NCBI RefSeq assembly: GCF_000719095.1
Contig: NZ_JOEH01000005.1
Span: 1 to 64,000 of the forward strand
Direction of reading: 5' to 3'
Length of the DNA: 64,000 bases
Source of the DNA: Streptacidiphilus jeojiense
Lineage (GTDB): Bacteria; Actinomycetota; Actinomycetes; Streptomycetales; Streptomycetaceae
Shown piece by piece: positions 19,049 through 27,129 of this stretch; position 1 is the first letter of the stretch; each line of letters starts with the position of its first letter. The position numbers and the translations under genes are program-made. The notes below the pieces were generated by a model. It searched no databases and was not told the DNA's origin. It was given only the letters and a program-made list of their open reading frames with translations.

Positions 19049-19229
19049 CGACCTGACGGGCCCGCGGGGTGGCCGTCGCCGACCGTCGACGATGCGGTCC
19101 ACGGCGTCGCCGCCCCGCGGGAAGTCCCGTTTCCAACCACACCGATTCTTCATACGAGCAGCTGAACGCGCTATAGGCTGTGGCGGCTGTGCCCAGACGC
19201 AGCCACTGTGGATTCGATATGGAGCATTC

Positions 19230-20951
19230 GTGACCGATCCCTTCAGCCCGCGCACCGACGTGCCGCAGGCACCGCTCCTTCGTGCGCAGCAGGCCGGCTA
19301 CTGGGAGGCCGGGGCCGAGACGTATCCCCAGGGGCTGGAACACCCCGGTTTCCAGTGGAACCCGCAGGAGCCGACGGATCCGCAGGAGGTCGGGCCCCGG
19401 CCCGATCCCGGTCCGGACCGCCCCGCACCGGTCCCGGCCGCCTGGTCCGCCGAGGCCGCTCGCCGTCGCGCCTGGCTCGGACGGGCCGCGCTGCTGGTCA
19501 TCCTGCTGGCCCAGGCACTGTTGTCGGTACGGCTGCACAACACCGCGTTCCAGGACGAGGCGCTCTACATCTACGCCGGTCACATGGAGATCGCCCACAT
19601 CTTCCACGGCGCCCCGCTCGTCTACAGCTATGCCAGCTACTTCTCGGGATCACCGGCGCTCTACCCCGTCCTGGCCGGGGCCGTCGACTCCGTCCTCGGT
19701 GTGGACGGCGTGCGGGCGGTGAGCCTGCTCTTCATGCTCGGCGCCACCGCACTGATCTACTCGACGAGCCGACGGCTGTTCAACGAACGTGTCGCCCTGT
19801 TCGGCACCGGCCTGTTCGCCTCCGCCCAGTCCACGATCGTGCTGGGATGGTTCGCGACCTACGACGCTCCGGCGCTGTTCCTGATCACCCTCGCCGCCTG
19901 GCTGGTGGTCCGCTTCGCGCGCGCCCATGCGGCCCTGGTGCTGCTCGCCGTTCCCGTGCTGGTCCTCGCCTTCTGCACCAAGTACGCCTCCGGGATCTTC
20001 ATCCCGCCCGTCATCGGGCTCGCGGTCCTCACCGCGTGGCCGTACCGGCAGGCCGCCGCCCTGTGGCGTGCGGTGCTCCTCTGCGTCGGGACCGGCGTGC
20101 TCGGCGTCGCGGTCCTGTACCACAGTCAGGTCATGACGGGTATTCAGGCCACGACCACCTCACGACAGCACGGAACCAACAGCACCTCGTCACTGATCAA
20201 TATGTCCGCCGACTGGACCTGGGTGATGCTGGCAGCGGCCTGTTGGGGGAGCATCTCGTACATCCGGCGCGGGCGACTGAGCGAGATCTCCGACGTCGCC
20301 GCGCGAACCGGCGAGACCGAGCCGGGGCGGTACTGGCGCGCACTGCTCTGCCTGCTGCTGTTCGGATCCGCGCTCCTGGCCCCGGCCTACCAGATCCACC
20401 TGTCCACGTCGATCTCGCTGTACAAGCACGTCGGCTTCGGCCTCGTCTTCGTCGCACCGCTGGCCGGTCTCGGTCTGAGCCGCATCGTCGGACCGCACTT
20501 CCTGCGGATCGCGCTCGGGGTCGCGGTGCTGGCGGTCGCGCTGTTCAACGGCGTGGAGCAGTCCGGCCGGCGCTATGCGACCTGGCCCGACTCGTCCCAG
20601 CTGATCAGTGTGCTGCGCCCGCACGTCACCAGCGGCGGCAAGTACCTCGCCGACGTCGCCGATGTGCCGATCTTCTACTTCAGGGACGTCACCGCGGCCA
20701 GCCGGTGGGACAACACCTACGTCCTCAAGTACACCGACAGCAAGGGCGTCCGCCTCAGCGGGCCTGCGGCCTACACGGCGGCTGTCGACGACGGCAAGTA
20801 CGACATGGTGGTGCTGGACTCCTCCCCCTCGGCGAACGACACCGCCATCGACAACGCGCTGGCCGCCAGCGGCAAGTACCACCTCGCCGCGACGGTGCCG
20901 TACACCAACACCAACGGCAGGGGTGCCTACACCGTGTGGATCAAGGGCTGA
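19230..20951 (+). CDS. Membrane glycosyltransferase of the GT39/ArnT-like GT-C superfamily
   Basis: 573 residues. The GTG start at 19230 has GGAG 6 nt upstream. A Pro-rich cytosolic N-terminus of about 80 residues precedes a first transmembrane helix (LLVILLAQALLSV). The first extracytoplasmic loop holds the FQDEALY motif, the Asp-Glu pair typical of polyprenyl-phosphate-sugar-dependent GT-C enzymes. About ten more hydrophobic helices follow to residue 450, then a soluble C-terminal domain outside the membrane. The expected reaction is transfer of a sugar from a lipid carrier to a protein or glycan on the cell surface; donor and acceptor are unknown. Its position among secreted proteins and polysaccharide enzymes suggests surface glycan decoration. 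Confidence 0.8.
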   Translation: MTDPFSPRTDVPQAPLLRAQQAGYWEAGAETYPQGLEHPGFQWNPQEPTDPQEVGPRPDPGPDRPAPVPAAWSAEAARRRAWLGRAALLVILLAQALLSVRLHNTAFQDEALYIYAGHMEIAHIFHGAPLVYSYASYFSGSPALYPVLAGAVDSVLGVDGVRAVSLLFMLGATALIYSTSRRLFNERVALFGTGLFASAQSTIVLGWFATYDAPALFLITLAAWLVVRFARAHAALVLLAVPVLVLAFCTKYASGIFIPPVIGLAVLTAWPYRQAAALWRAVLLCVGTGVLGVAVLYHSQVMTGIQATTTSRQHGTNSTSSLINMSADWTWVMLAAACWGSISYIRRGRLSEISDVAARTGETEPGRYWRALLCLLLFGSALLAPAYQIHLSTSISLYKHVGFGLVFVAPLAGLGLSRIVGPHFLRIALGVAVLAVALFNGVEQSGRRYATWPDSSQLISVLRPHVTSGGKYLADVADVPIFYFRDVTAASRWDNTYVLKYTDSKGVRLSGPAAYTAAVDDGKYDMVVLDSSPSANDTAIDNALAASGKYHLAATVPYTNTNGRGAYTVWIKG

Positions 20952-20968
20952 CACCTCGGCGATCGCGG

Positions 20969-20995
20969 GCCGGAGGAGGGGCTTCCTCCTCCGGC
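20969..20995. terminator. Hairpin between two convergent genes
   Basis: The arms GCCGGAGGAGG (20969-20979) and CCTCCTCCGGC (20985-20995) pair perfectly around GGCTT. It sits 18 nt after the GT39 stop and before the end of the convergent LamG gene, so it probably acts in both directions. Confidence 0.7.
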
Positions 20996-21051
20996 GCACC
21001 GCTCTCCACCGGTGTCGGTCAGTCAGCCCGGAGCCGACGTACCCCCACCGC

Positions 21052-22296
21052 TCATCCGGTCAACCACGCCGCAGTGGGGGCGGGAACACCCTTCGCACTG
21101 CCGGTCGACGCTCCGGCGACGACCTCCGCGATCTCGGGGGCGGTCAGCGTGCGGTCCCACAGCGCGACGTCGGAGATGTCTCCGTGCCACGGGTCCGCCC
21201 ACGCCGAATTGAACCTGACCCGGCCGATCTGGAGTCCACCGCCCGTCGACGGCTGGATCCCGCTCAGGACAGTGGTTCCCTGCAGCGTCCCGTTCACATA
21301 CAGCTGTATCTGGTGGTGCTCGGCGTCGTAGGACCCGGTCAGCACCGTCCACTTTCCGGCGGCGGCCGGCACCTGGGACAGCACCGACTTCGATATGTCA
21401 CCCGTGAGCTGGACCTTGAAGATCCAGCGTTCGACACCGTTCACCAGGCCCCTGGCCAGCGAGAACGAGCTGTAGGTCCCGGATCCCTGGCTGACGATCG
21501 TGCGGTGGCCCGACGACACGTCGACGAGCGCCCTCGCGGAGACCGTGAAGCTCTTGCTGGCGTCCACCACCGGAGCGGTCGTCGCGGCGAAGGAGTCCTG
21601 CCCGCTGGGCAGGGTCAGTGCCTTCCCCGGGTTGCCCGCCACCGGCGCGACCGCGGCATCCCGGCCGAGGCCGAGCGGGGTCGTCCCGACGGCCGCGGCC
21701 AGCGACCCGACGGTGACCGGCTCCGGGCTCGACGGCTGCGAGCTCTGCGTGGGTCCGGCAACGGGGTTCTTCGACTTGCCGTGACTGATCAGTACCGCAC
21801 CGGTCCCGGCGCCCAGGGCCAGTACGAGCACCACCGCGCCACCGATGAGCAGTCTCCTGCGCCGCTTCAGCCGCTTGTCGTTCTGCGTCGCCAGCGCCGA
21901 CCAGTCCGGTTCCGCGACACCGGAGGCCGCCCCGGGCGGCGGCCATGCGGGAGCTCCGAAACCCTGCTGGACGGGCGGCGGCACCGGGCGCCCGGGCTGG
22001 GCGGGCCAGCCGGGTTGGGTCGGCTGGGCGGGCCAGCCCGGCTGGGCCGACTGCTGCGGCTGGACCGGCTGCTGCGGTTGGGCCGGCCGCTGCGGCTGGA
22101 ACGCGGCCGGGGCGGGACCGAAGCCCTGAGGGGCTGTCACGGTCGGCTGCTGCGCGAATGGCGGCTGCTGCTTGGACTCCGGCGGGGCGGCAGCGGAGGG
22201 CTGCCGCCCCTGCGGGGGAACGTCCGACGGAGTCGGACGAACAGGCCGTCCTGCGGCGTCCCCCGAATCGTCTGGCGCTACTGGTCGATCGCTCAT
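21052..22296 (-). CDS. Membrane-anchored LamG/concanavalin-like domain protein with Pro/Gln-rich N-terminus
   Basis: 414 residues from ATG 22296. The first 135 residues are a disordered Pro/Gln/Trp-rich segment with repeats such as QPGWPAQP. Next come a basic stop (RLKRRRR), one transmembrane helix (LLIGGAVVLVLALGAG) and a linker. A LamG-type jelly-roll of about 200 residues follows, with typical strands RTIVSQGSG, WTVLTGSYD, IQLYVNGTLQG and a final ISDVALWDRTLT. The cytosolic tail and extracytoplasmic lectin-like domain suggest glycan binding at the cell surface. It follows the CBM3-GH16 gene on the same strand with a 107-nt gap, so co-transcription is likely. The carbohydrate ligand is unknown. 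Confidence 0.8.
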   Translation of the reverse strand: MSDRPVAPDDSGDAAGRPVRPTPSDVPPQGRQPSAAAPPESKQQPPFAQQPTVTAPQGFGPAPAAFQPQRPAQPQQPVQPQQSAQPGWPAQPTQPGWPAQPGRPVPPPVQQGFGAPAWPPPGAASGVAEPDWSALATQNDKRLKRRRRLLIGGAVVLVLALGAGTGAVLISHGKSKNPVAGPTQSSQPSSPEPVTVGSLAAAVGTTPLGLGRDAAVAPVAGNPGKALTLPSGQDSFAATTAPVVDASKSFTVSARALVDVSSGHRTIVSQGSGTYSSFSLARGLVNGVERWIFKVQLTGDISKSVLSQVPAAAGKWTVLTGSYDAEHHQIQLYVNGTLQGTTVLSGIQPSTGGGLQIGRVRFNSAWADPWHGDISDVALWDRTLTAPEIAEVVAGASTGSAKGVPAPTAAWLTG

Positions 22297-22403
22297 GTGT
22301 CGGAATAGTAAGCCATGCTCCGGGGCTCTTACCGTCGCCGTTTCAAACCGTTGTACGGGCGCGCGCACCCCGGCCGGCCACCGCTCCGACCACGAACCTC
22401 GGA

Positions 22404-23876
22404 TCAGGGCTTGGCCAGGGTGTCGACATAGTTCGTCCCACCCTTGTAGAAGCCGTCGACCTGCTGCTGCACCTGGTCCAGGGAGAGGGCGTCCTTGGAG
22501 TTGTAGTAGAACCAGTTGACCTTCATGTCCCAGCTCCGCTGCCCGGTGAAGGGAAGGTCGACGAACCAGGTGTTGAAGTTCACGGACATGCCCTCGCGCG
22601 GGTAGTACTTCCCCGAGGTGCTGAACAGCTTCTTGCCGTCGATGGAGTAGGTGGCCACCCCGTCCGCCGCGGTGATCACCATGGTGTGCCAGCCCGCGAT
22701 GCTGAACATGTTCTTCTGGGTGATCCGGTCCCTGTTGTCCGCGCTGTACCAGCTCGTGGTGTCGAGCCGCGGTCCCGGCGCACCCCAGCCCCCGTTCGGC
22801 TGGTACTCGTTGTCGAGCTCGCTGTACTTCGAGTTGTCCGGCGAGATCATGTAGAAGGACTCGTTGATGTGGTCGCCGTTGGCCCCGGTCGTGGGCTTGT
22901 CGTTGAAGTAGATCCGGGCCGCGTAGGTCCCGGTGAAGAAGTCGCTGGACGAGCTCTGCACCTCGGCCTGGGTGGTGCCGGCCTTGGTCCCGTCGGTTGC
23001 CGCGCTGAGGTCCAGGACCTCTCCGCCCTGGGCCTCCTGGTCCGACGGGAAGCTCACGCCCTTCGACGACCAGGTGTCCAGGATTCCGGGCCGTCCGGCA
23101 CCGGTCCGGACCAGCCAGCCGTGCTGGTACAGGGCGGGGTCGGCCGCACCGCTGTAGTGGAAGTCGTCGAAGAGGACGCCTGTGGGAGCGGCGGCGGCGA
23201 CCGTTCCCGCGGCAGCGGTCGCCGCCGAGTCGTCGGCGCCGGGGGCGGTGCCCCAGGTGAGCGCGCCCGCCAGGTAGGCGGTCATCTGCTTCCACGGCTT
23301 GAAGGGCGACTTCGCGCCGCTGGGGGCGCTGAACGAGTAGTCGTTCGCCTGGTTCAGCTTGGTACCGCCCGGACGGTAGAGCTGCACCTCGATGTCCCCG
23401 GTGTTCTTGGCCACGGCGAGGGTCCCTGCCGCCGCGGTGAAGCCGACCTGCAGGTAGTGGTCGGCCGTCGCCGTGGGCTTGTCCAACGCGACGACGCTCT
23501 CGGTGATGTTGGAGCAACCGATCGCGGCCTGGACGCAGTTGAAGGAGTAGGAGCCGCCGTCCGCGGAGAAGTAGTAGCGCATCGTCACCTGGCTCAGCTG
23601 TATCGGCTGTGCTGAGGTGTTGACGAGTTGCAGCCACGGCTGGGCGGCCGTTGCCGCGGCCGCGGTACCGGACTTGTAACGCAGGCTCAGCTGCCCCGGA
23701 ACCGACTTCACCGCGGTGGCGCCGGTGCTGCCGGAACTGCCGCCACCGCTGGTGCCGCCCTTCAGGACCGGCCGCAGTGCGGTGGCTCCGGCAATCAGCA
23801 CGCCCACGATGAAGAGCACCCTGAATACCGTCTTGACACGTTTCCGGTCGTCAGAACGGCCACGGGATGAGCCCAC
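22404..23876 (-). CDS. Membrane-anchored CBM3 - GH16-like glycoside hydrolase fusion
   Basis: 490 residues. The GTG at 23876 has AGGAG 5 nt upstream. A basic N-terminus and one hydrophobic segment (VFRVLFIVGVLIAGATAL) anchor it. Residues about 50-165 resemble a family 3 carbohydrate-binding module (LSLRYKSG, PWLQLVNTS, MRYYFSADG). After an Ala-rich linker, residues about 220-470 form a GH16-like jelly-roll with ELDNEYQ, matching the ExDxE catalytic signature, and a C-terminal WDMKVNWFYYN strand. CBM3 typically binds cellulose or chitin-like chains and GH16 enzymes cleave beta-1,3/1,4-glucans or galactans. The substrate here is inferred only. It could trim a glucan made by the GT2 enzyme encoded upstream on the same strand. 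Confidence 0.75.
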   Translation of the reverse strand: MGSSRGRSDDRKRVKTVFRVLFIVGVLIAGATALRPVLKGGTSGGGSSGSTGATAVKSVPGQLSLRYKSGTAAAATAAQPWLQLVNTSAQPIQLSQVTMRYYFSADGGSYSFNCVQAAIGCSNITESVVALDKPTATADHYLQVGFTAAAGTLAVAKNTGDIEVQLYRPGGTKLNQANDYSFSAPSGAKSPFKPWKQMTAYLAGALTWGTAPGADDSAATAAAGTVAAAAPTGVLFDDFHYSGAADPALYQHGWLVRTGAGRPGILDTWSSKGVSFPSDQEAQGGEVLDLSAATDGTKAGTTQAEVQSSSSDFFTGTYAARIYFNDKPTTGANGDHINESFYMISPDNSKYSELDNEYQPNGGWGAPGPRLDTTSWYSADNRDRITQKNMFSIAGWHTMVITAADGVATYSIDGKKLFSTSGKYYPREGMSVNFNTWFVDLPFTGQRSWDMKVNWFYYNSKDALSLDQVQQQVDGFYKGGTNYVDTLAKP

Positions 23877-24009
23877 TGGAACTCCTAGCAGGGGGACAGC
23901 GGCGAGCCCGAGGGTACACCTGGCGATTGATGGGTGGGGACGGCAGCGGAACCCGCCGGGGCCGGCCTGCCGCGGCGCTCGTGGACGCGGCAGACGCCCC
24001 GGTCGTCGT

Positions 24010-25506
24010 TCACCGAGAGGCGTCCGACCAGGAGTAGGGGCCGTCCGCGGTGGCGGCCTGGCGCTGGGCCGGAAGCTGCCGGAGGCTAATCGTCTCATCC
24101 CATGCCGGAGCCCCGTCATTCGGGTCGGCGAACCCGTCGTCGGTTCCGGCGGGGGCCACGGGCACGGCCTGGCCCCCGGCTTCGAGCTCCTCGCCGACCT
24201 CGATGGTGCCGCGGGTGCCCCAGTTGGTGCTGCGCAGGGTGGCCAGCGACCAGAGCCGCAGCGGGAGCAGCAGCAGCAGGTTCATGAGGGCGTACAGCGG
24301 CGCGCAGAAGAAGGTGAACAGACGCTCGGTCATCTTGATCTGGATGGCGCCACGCAGGTAGTGGATCGAGCGGACCCAGGACATGACGCACATGTAGACC
24401 ACGTAGGACGCGAGCACCGCCCAGCCGGTCGGATGCAGGACGCTGACCACCAGGGCGGTGATCAGGCCGGCGGTGAAGGCCACCCAGGTGACCAGCTCGA
24501 CCAGGTTCAGCCACCAGTACATCCGTGTCACCCGGAACTCCCAGAACAGCAGGAACCCCTCCCGGATGAACGACTTGCCCCAGCGGATCTGCTGGCGCAT
24601 GTAGTGGCCCAGGCGCTCGGGGACGTCCGTGTAGCCGACGGCCGAGGGCCGGATCAGCGACTGTCCCTCGATGAGGCAGTAGTACGTGAGGCGCCGGTCG
24701 TCGCCGAAGGTGGCGGGCCGCCCCAGGAAGCGCTGGTCGAGGAAGTCGTCCAGGTGCTTGCGGACCACCCAGCCGCGGTACATCGCCAGCGATCCGCAGG
24801 CGCACAGCACCGAACCCAGGCGGGAGTAGGCGACGCGCTCACCCAGGAAGGCGTTGACGTAGCGCATGTCGATGAGCCTGGTCAGCAGGTTCGTCGCCCG
24901 GTTGTGGGCGAGGACCAGGCCGGTGACGCACTGGACCCGGCGCTTGCCGAAGGGCTGGGCGAGTTCGGCGACGGAGTTCCGGTCGATGACCGTGTCGGAG
25001 TCGATGCACAGGTACATGTCCGCGCCCGGCTCCTGCTCGAACCCGGCGGCGAGGCCGTGGCGCTTCCCCCGGTTCTCAGGGAAGCGGATGAAGCCCAGGC
25101 CGATGCCCAGCCGCTCGAACTGCGGCCGCATCTCCTCGACCAGGGCGGCGGCCGACTCGTCGGTCGAGCAGTCGTCGACGACGGTCAGCGACTGGATCCG
25201 CAGGGTCTGCGCCAGCACCGAGTCCAGACACCGCCGCAGCATCGCGGGCGACTCGTTGTAGACGGTGATGACCCCGTGAATATAGTGCGAGTGCGCCGAC
25301 TGCAGCCAGGTCGGATCCACGGTCTGACGTCGGCGTATGGAGAGCAGCAGCTTTATCAGAAGCAGCGATCCGACGGTCACGCCGTACCAGTGCAGGTGAC
25401 CTCCGAGACGCATGAGTGTGTGCATGACGGAAGAGGCCCCTGAAAGGTCGCAGTGGATCACTGTTCGATACGGGAACAAGAGTTTGGCAAGAGGAGGATA
25501 ACCCAT
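24010..25506 (-). CDS. Processive GT2 glycosyltransferase, hyaluronan-synthase/NodC-like
   Basis: 498 residues from ATG 25506, which has AAGGGACGG upstream; a shorter form from ATG 25425 is possible. A transmembrane helix lies near residue 45. The GT-A domain shows VVDDCSTDES, CIDSDTVID (the DxD-type metal site), GDDRRLT and QQIRWGKSFIREG, the QxxRW motif of processive synthases. The QQ-RW-KSF-RE form is particularly like hyaluronan synthases. Four or more C-terminal membrane helices and a polar tail follow. It should polymerise a beta-linked polysaccharide from UDP-sugars and extrude it through the membrane. Divergent transcription from UDP-glucose dehydrogenase supports use of UDP-glucuronate. 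No PilZ domain is present. The exact polymer is unknown. Confidence 0.85.
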   Translation of the reverse strand: MGYPPLAKLLFPYRTVIHCDLSGASSVMHTLMRLGGHLHWYGVTVGSLLLIKLLLSIRRRQTVDPTWLQSAHSHYIHGVITVYNESPAMLRRCLDSVLAQTLRIQSLTVVDDCSTDESAAALVEEMRPQFERLGIGLGFIRFPENRGKRHGLAAGFEQEPGADMYLCIDSDTVIDRNSVAELAQPFGKRRVQCVTGLVLAHNRATNLLTRLIDMRYVNAFLGERVAYSRLGSVLCACGSLAMYRGWVVRKHLDDFLDQRFLGRPATFGDDRRLTYYCLIEGQSLIRPSAVGYTDVPERLGHYMRQQIRWGKSFIREGFLLFWEFRVTRMYWWLNLVELVTWVAFTAGLITALVVSVLHPTGWAVLASYVVYMCVMSWVRSIHYLRGAIQIKMTERLFTFFCAPLYALMNLLLLLPLRLWSLATLRSTNWGTRGTIEVGEELEAGGQAVPVAPAGTDDGFADPNDGAPAWDETISLRQLPAQRQAATADGPYSWSDASR

Positions 25507-25508
25507 GA

Positions 25509-25619
25509 GTGCCGTCCCTTCACAAGATCATCACCTGGCACCCGGACAACTCACCCTGGTGGGACATGCGCGCCGACCGCTCCGGCCATGAGGTCCGGAC
25601 CGCCGTCGACCTGGCCTGA
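25509..25619 (+). other. Short unexplained ORF between the GT2 and ugd genes
   Basis: A 36-codon frame (GTG 25509, TGA 25617) encodes HKIITWHPDNSPWWDM and then a polar tail. Its Trp-rich, non-repetitive composition looks like the end of a real protein rather than a GC-bias shadow. It has no homology I recognise and no clear ribosome site. It may be a remnant of a gene lost from this junction. Confidence 0.2.
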
Positions 25620-25662
25620 AACCACCACAACCAAGACGGATTGCACCCGAATTTTTAGGCAA

Positions 25663-25680
25663 TGTCGGGTTTAGCCGACA
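25663..25680. promoter_or_regulatory. Inverted repeat in the GT2/ugd divergent region
   Basis: TGTCGG and CCGACA flank a 6-nt centre (GTTTAG) in AT-richer DNA, 84 nt before the ugd start. This could be an operator or part of a promoter for one or both divergent genes. The 6-bp arms are short, so chance is not excluded. Confidence 0.3.
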
Positions 25681-25763
25681 CTCCGGCGTGGGGAACGCGC
25701 GGCACAACGGCTAAGCTCTCCGAACTCACACCATGGACACCTCTCGAGGAAGCGCCCACTTCA

Positions 25764-27083
25764 ATGCGTCTTACCGTCATAGGAACCGGCTACCTCGGTG
25801 CGACCCATGCCGCCTGTATGGCGGAGCTGGGGCACGAGGTCCTGGGAGTCGACGTCGAACCGGACAAGATCGCAGCGCTCCGGGCGGGCCGCGTTCCCTT
25901 CTACGAACCCGGCCTCGAGGAGCTGCTCGCCAAGCACGTGGCGAGCGGACGGCTCCGCTTCACCACCTCGTACCAGGAGGCCGCCGAGTTCGGCGAGGTG
26001 CACTTCTCCTGCGTGGGCACCCCGCAGCGGCAGGACGGTCCCGGGGCCGACCTCCGCTACGTGGACGCGGTGATCGACTCCCTCGCGCCGTACCTGACCC
26101 GGCCGGCCCTGCTGGTCGGCAAGTCCACCGTCCCGGTCGGCACCGCGGCCCGGCTCGCCGAGCGGCTGGCCGCGCTCGCCCCGGTCGGCGCCGAGGCCCG
26201 GCTGGCCTGGAACCCCGAGTTCCTGCGCGAGGGCTTCGCCGTCGAGGACACCCTGCGCCCGGACCGGCTGGTCTTCGGCATCGGGGAGGCGGCACCGGAG
26301 TCGGAGGCCGACCTGCGCGCGGTGTACGCCCCGCTGCTGGAGGCCGGGACCCCGCTGGTGGTCACCGACTTCCCGACCGCCGAGCTGGTGAAGACCTCGG
26401 CCAACGCCTTCCTGGCCACCAAGATCTCCTTCATCAACGCGATGGCCGAGGTCTGCGAGGCGTCCGGAGCCGACGTGGCCCTGCTGTCCAAGGCGCTGAG
26501 CTTCGACACCCGGATCGGCGGCCGCTTCCTCAACGCCGGCGTCGGTTTCGGCGGCGGCTGCCTGCCCAAGGACATCCGCGCCTTCCTGGCCCGCGCCGAC
26601 GAGTTGGGCGCCGGCCAGGCGCTGGGCTTCCTGCGCGAGGTCGACAGCATCAACCTGCGCCGCCGGGACCGGGTGGTGGATCTGGCCCGCGAGCTCTGCG
26701 AGGGAACGCTGAGCGGCCGTCGGATCGCGGTCTGGGGCGCGGCCTTCAAGCCCGACTCCGACGACATCCGCGACTCGCCGGCCCTGGACATCGCCGACCG
26801 GCTGCAGCGCCTCGGCGCCGAGGTGTGCGTCTACGACCCCAAGGCCATGGACAACGCCCGCAAGCGCTTCCCGGCACTGGACTTCGCCACCGGCGCGCTC
26901 GCCGCGGCCCAGGACGCCGACCTGGTCCTGCACCTGACGGAGTGGAAGGAGTTCCGGGCACTGGACCCGGCCGCGGTCCGCGAGGCGGTCGCCCACGCCC
27001 GGATCATCGACGGACGCAACGCCCTGGACGACGGGGCCTGGCGCGCCGCCGGCTGGACCTACCGGGCGCTCGGCCGCCCCTGA
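25764..27083 (+). CDS. ugd: UDP-glucose 6-dehydrogenase
   Basis: 439 residues. It oxidises UDP-glucose to UDP-glucuronate in two NAD-dependent steps. The N-terminal Rossmann motif is VIGTGYLGATHA. Next come the family block VGKSTVPVGT, EFLREGFA, then the catalytic Cys in GFGGGCLPKD (residues about 256-265), and a C-terminal NAD/UDP-binding domain with AFKPDSDDIRDSP. The length is normal for the family. ATG 25764 is chosen because the Rossmann strand begins immediately; GAGGA lies about 13 nt upstream, a long spacing. It is divergent from the HAS-like synthase, giving a supply-and-polymerise pair for a glucuronate-containing glycan. The related UDP-mannuronate dehydrogenases are less likely given the sequence pattern. 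Confidence 0.9.
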   Translation: MRLTVIGTGYLGATHAACMAELGHEVLGVDVEPDKIAALRAGRVPFYEPGLEELLAKHVASGRLRFTTSYQEAAEFGEVHFSCVGTPQRQDGPGADLRYVDAVIDSLAPYLTRPALLVGKSTVPVGTAARLAERLAALAPVGAEARLAWNPEFLREGFAVEDTLRPDRLVFGIGEAAPESEADLRAVYAPLLEAGTPLVVTDFPTAELVKTSANAFLATKISFINAMAEVCEASGADVALLSKALSFDTRIGGRFLNAGVGFGGGCLPKDIRAFLARADELGAGQALGFLREVDSINLRRRDRVVDLARELCEGTLSGRRIAVWGAAFKPDSDDIRDSPALDIADRLQRLGAEVCVYDPKAMDNARKRFPALDFATGALAAAQDADLVLHLTEWKEFRALDPAAVREAVAHARIIDGRNALDDGAWRAAGWTYRALGRP

Positions 27084-27129
27084 GCAGTCGTCGGTCGGCG
27101 GCGCCGGTCTCCACGGCCGGCGGCGCCGG

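Noticed and set aside
19061..19121. Inverted repeat CCCGCGGGG / CCCCGCGGG after the propeller gene as a terminator
   Set aside because: The loop would be over 40 nt and the arms are simple GC sequence, so chance is likely.
17603..19255. A 550-codon minus-strand frame opposite the propeller protein
   Set aside because: Its composition is the typical Gly/Val/Arg shadow; the plus-strand gene has a signal peptide, propeller and Ig repeats.
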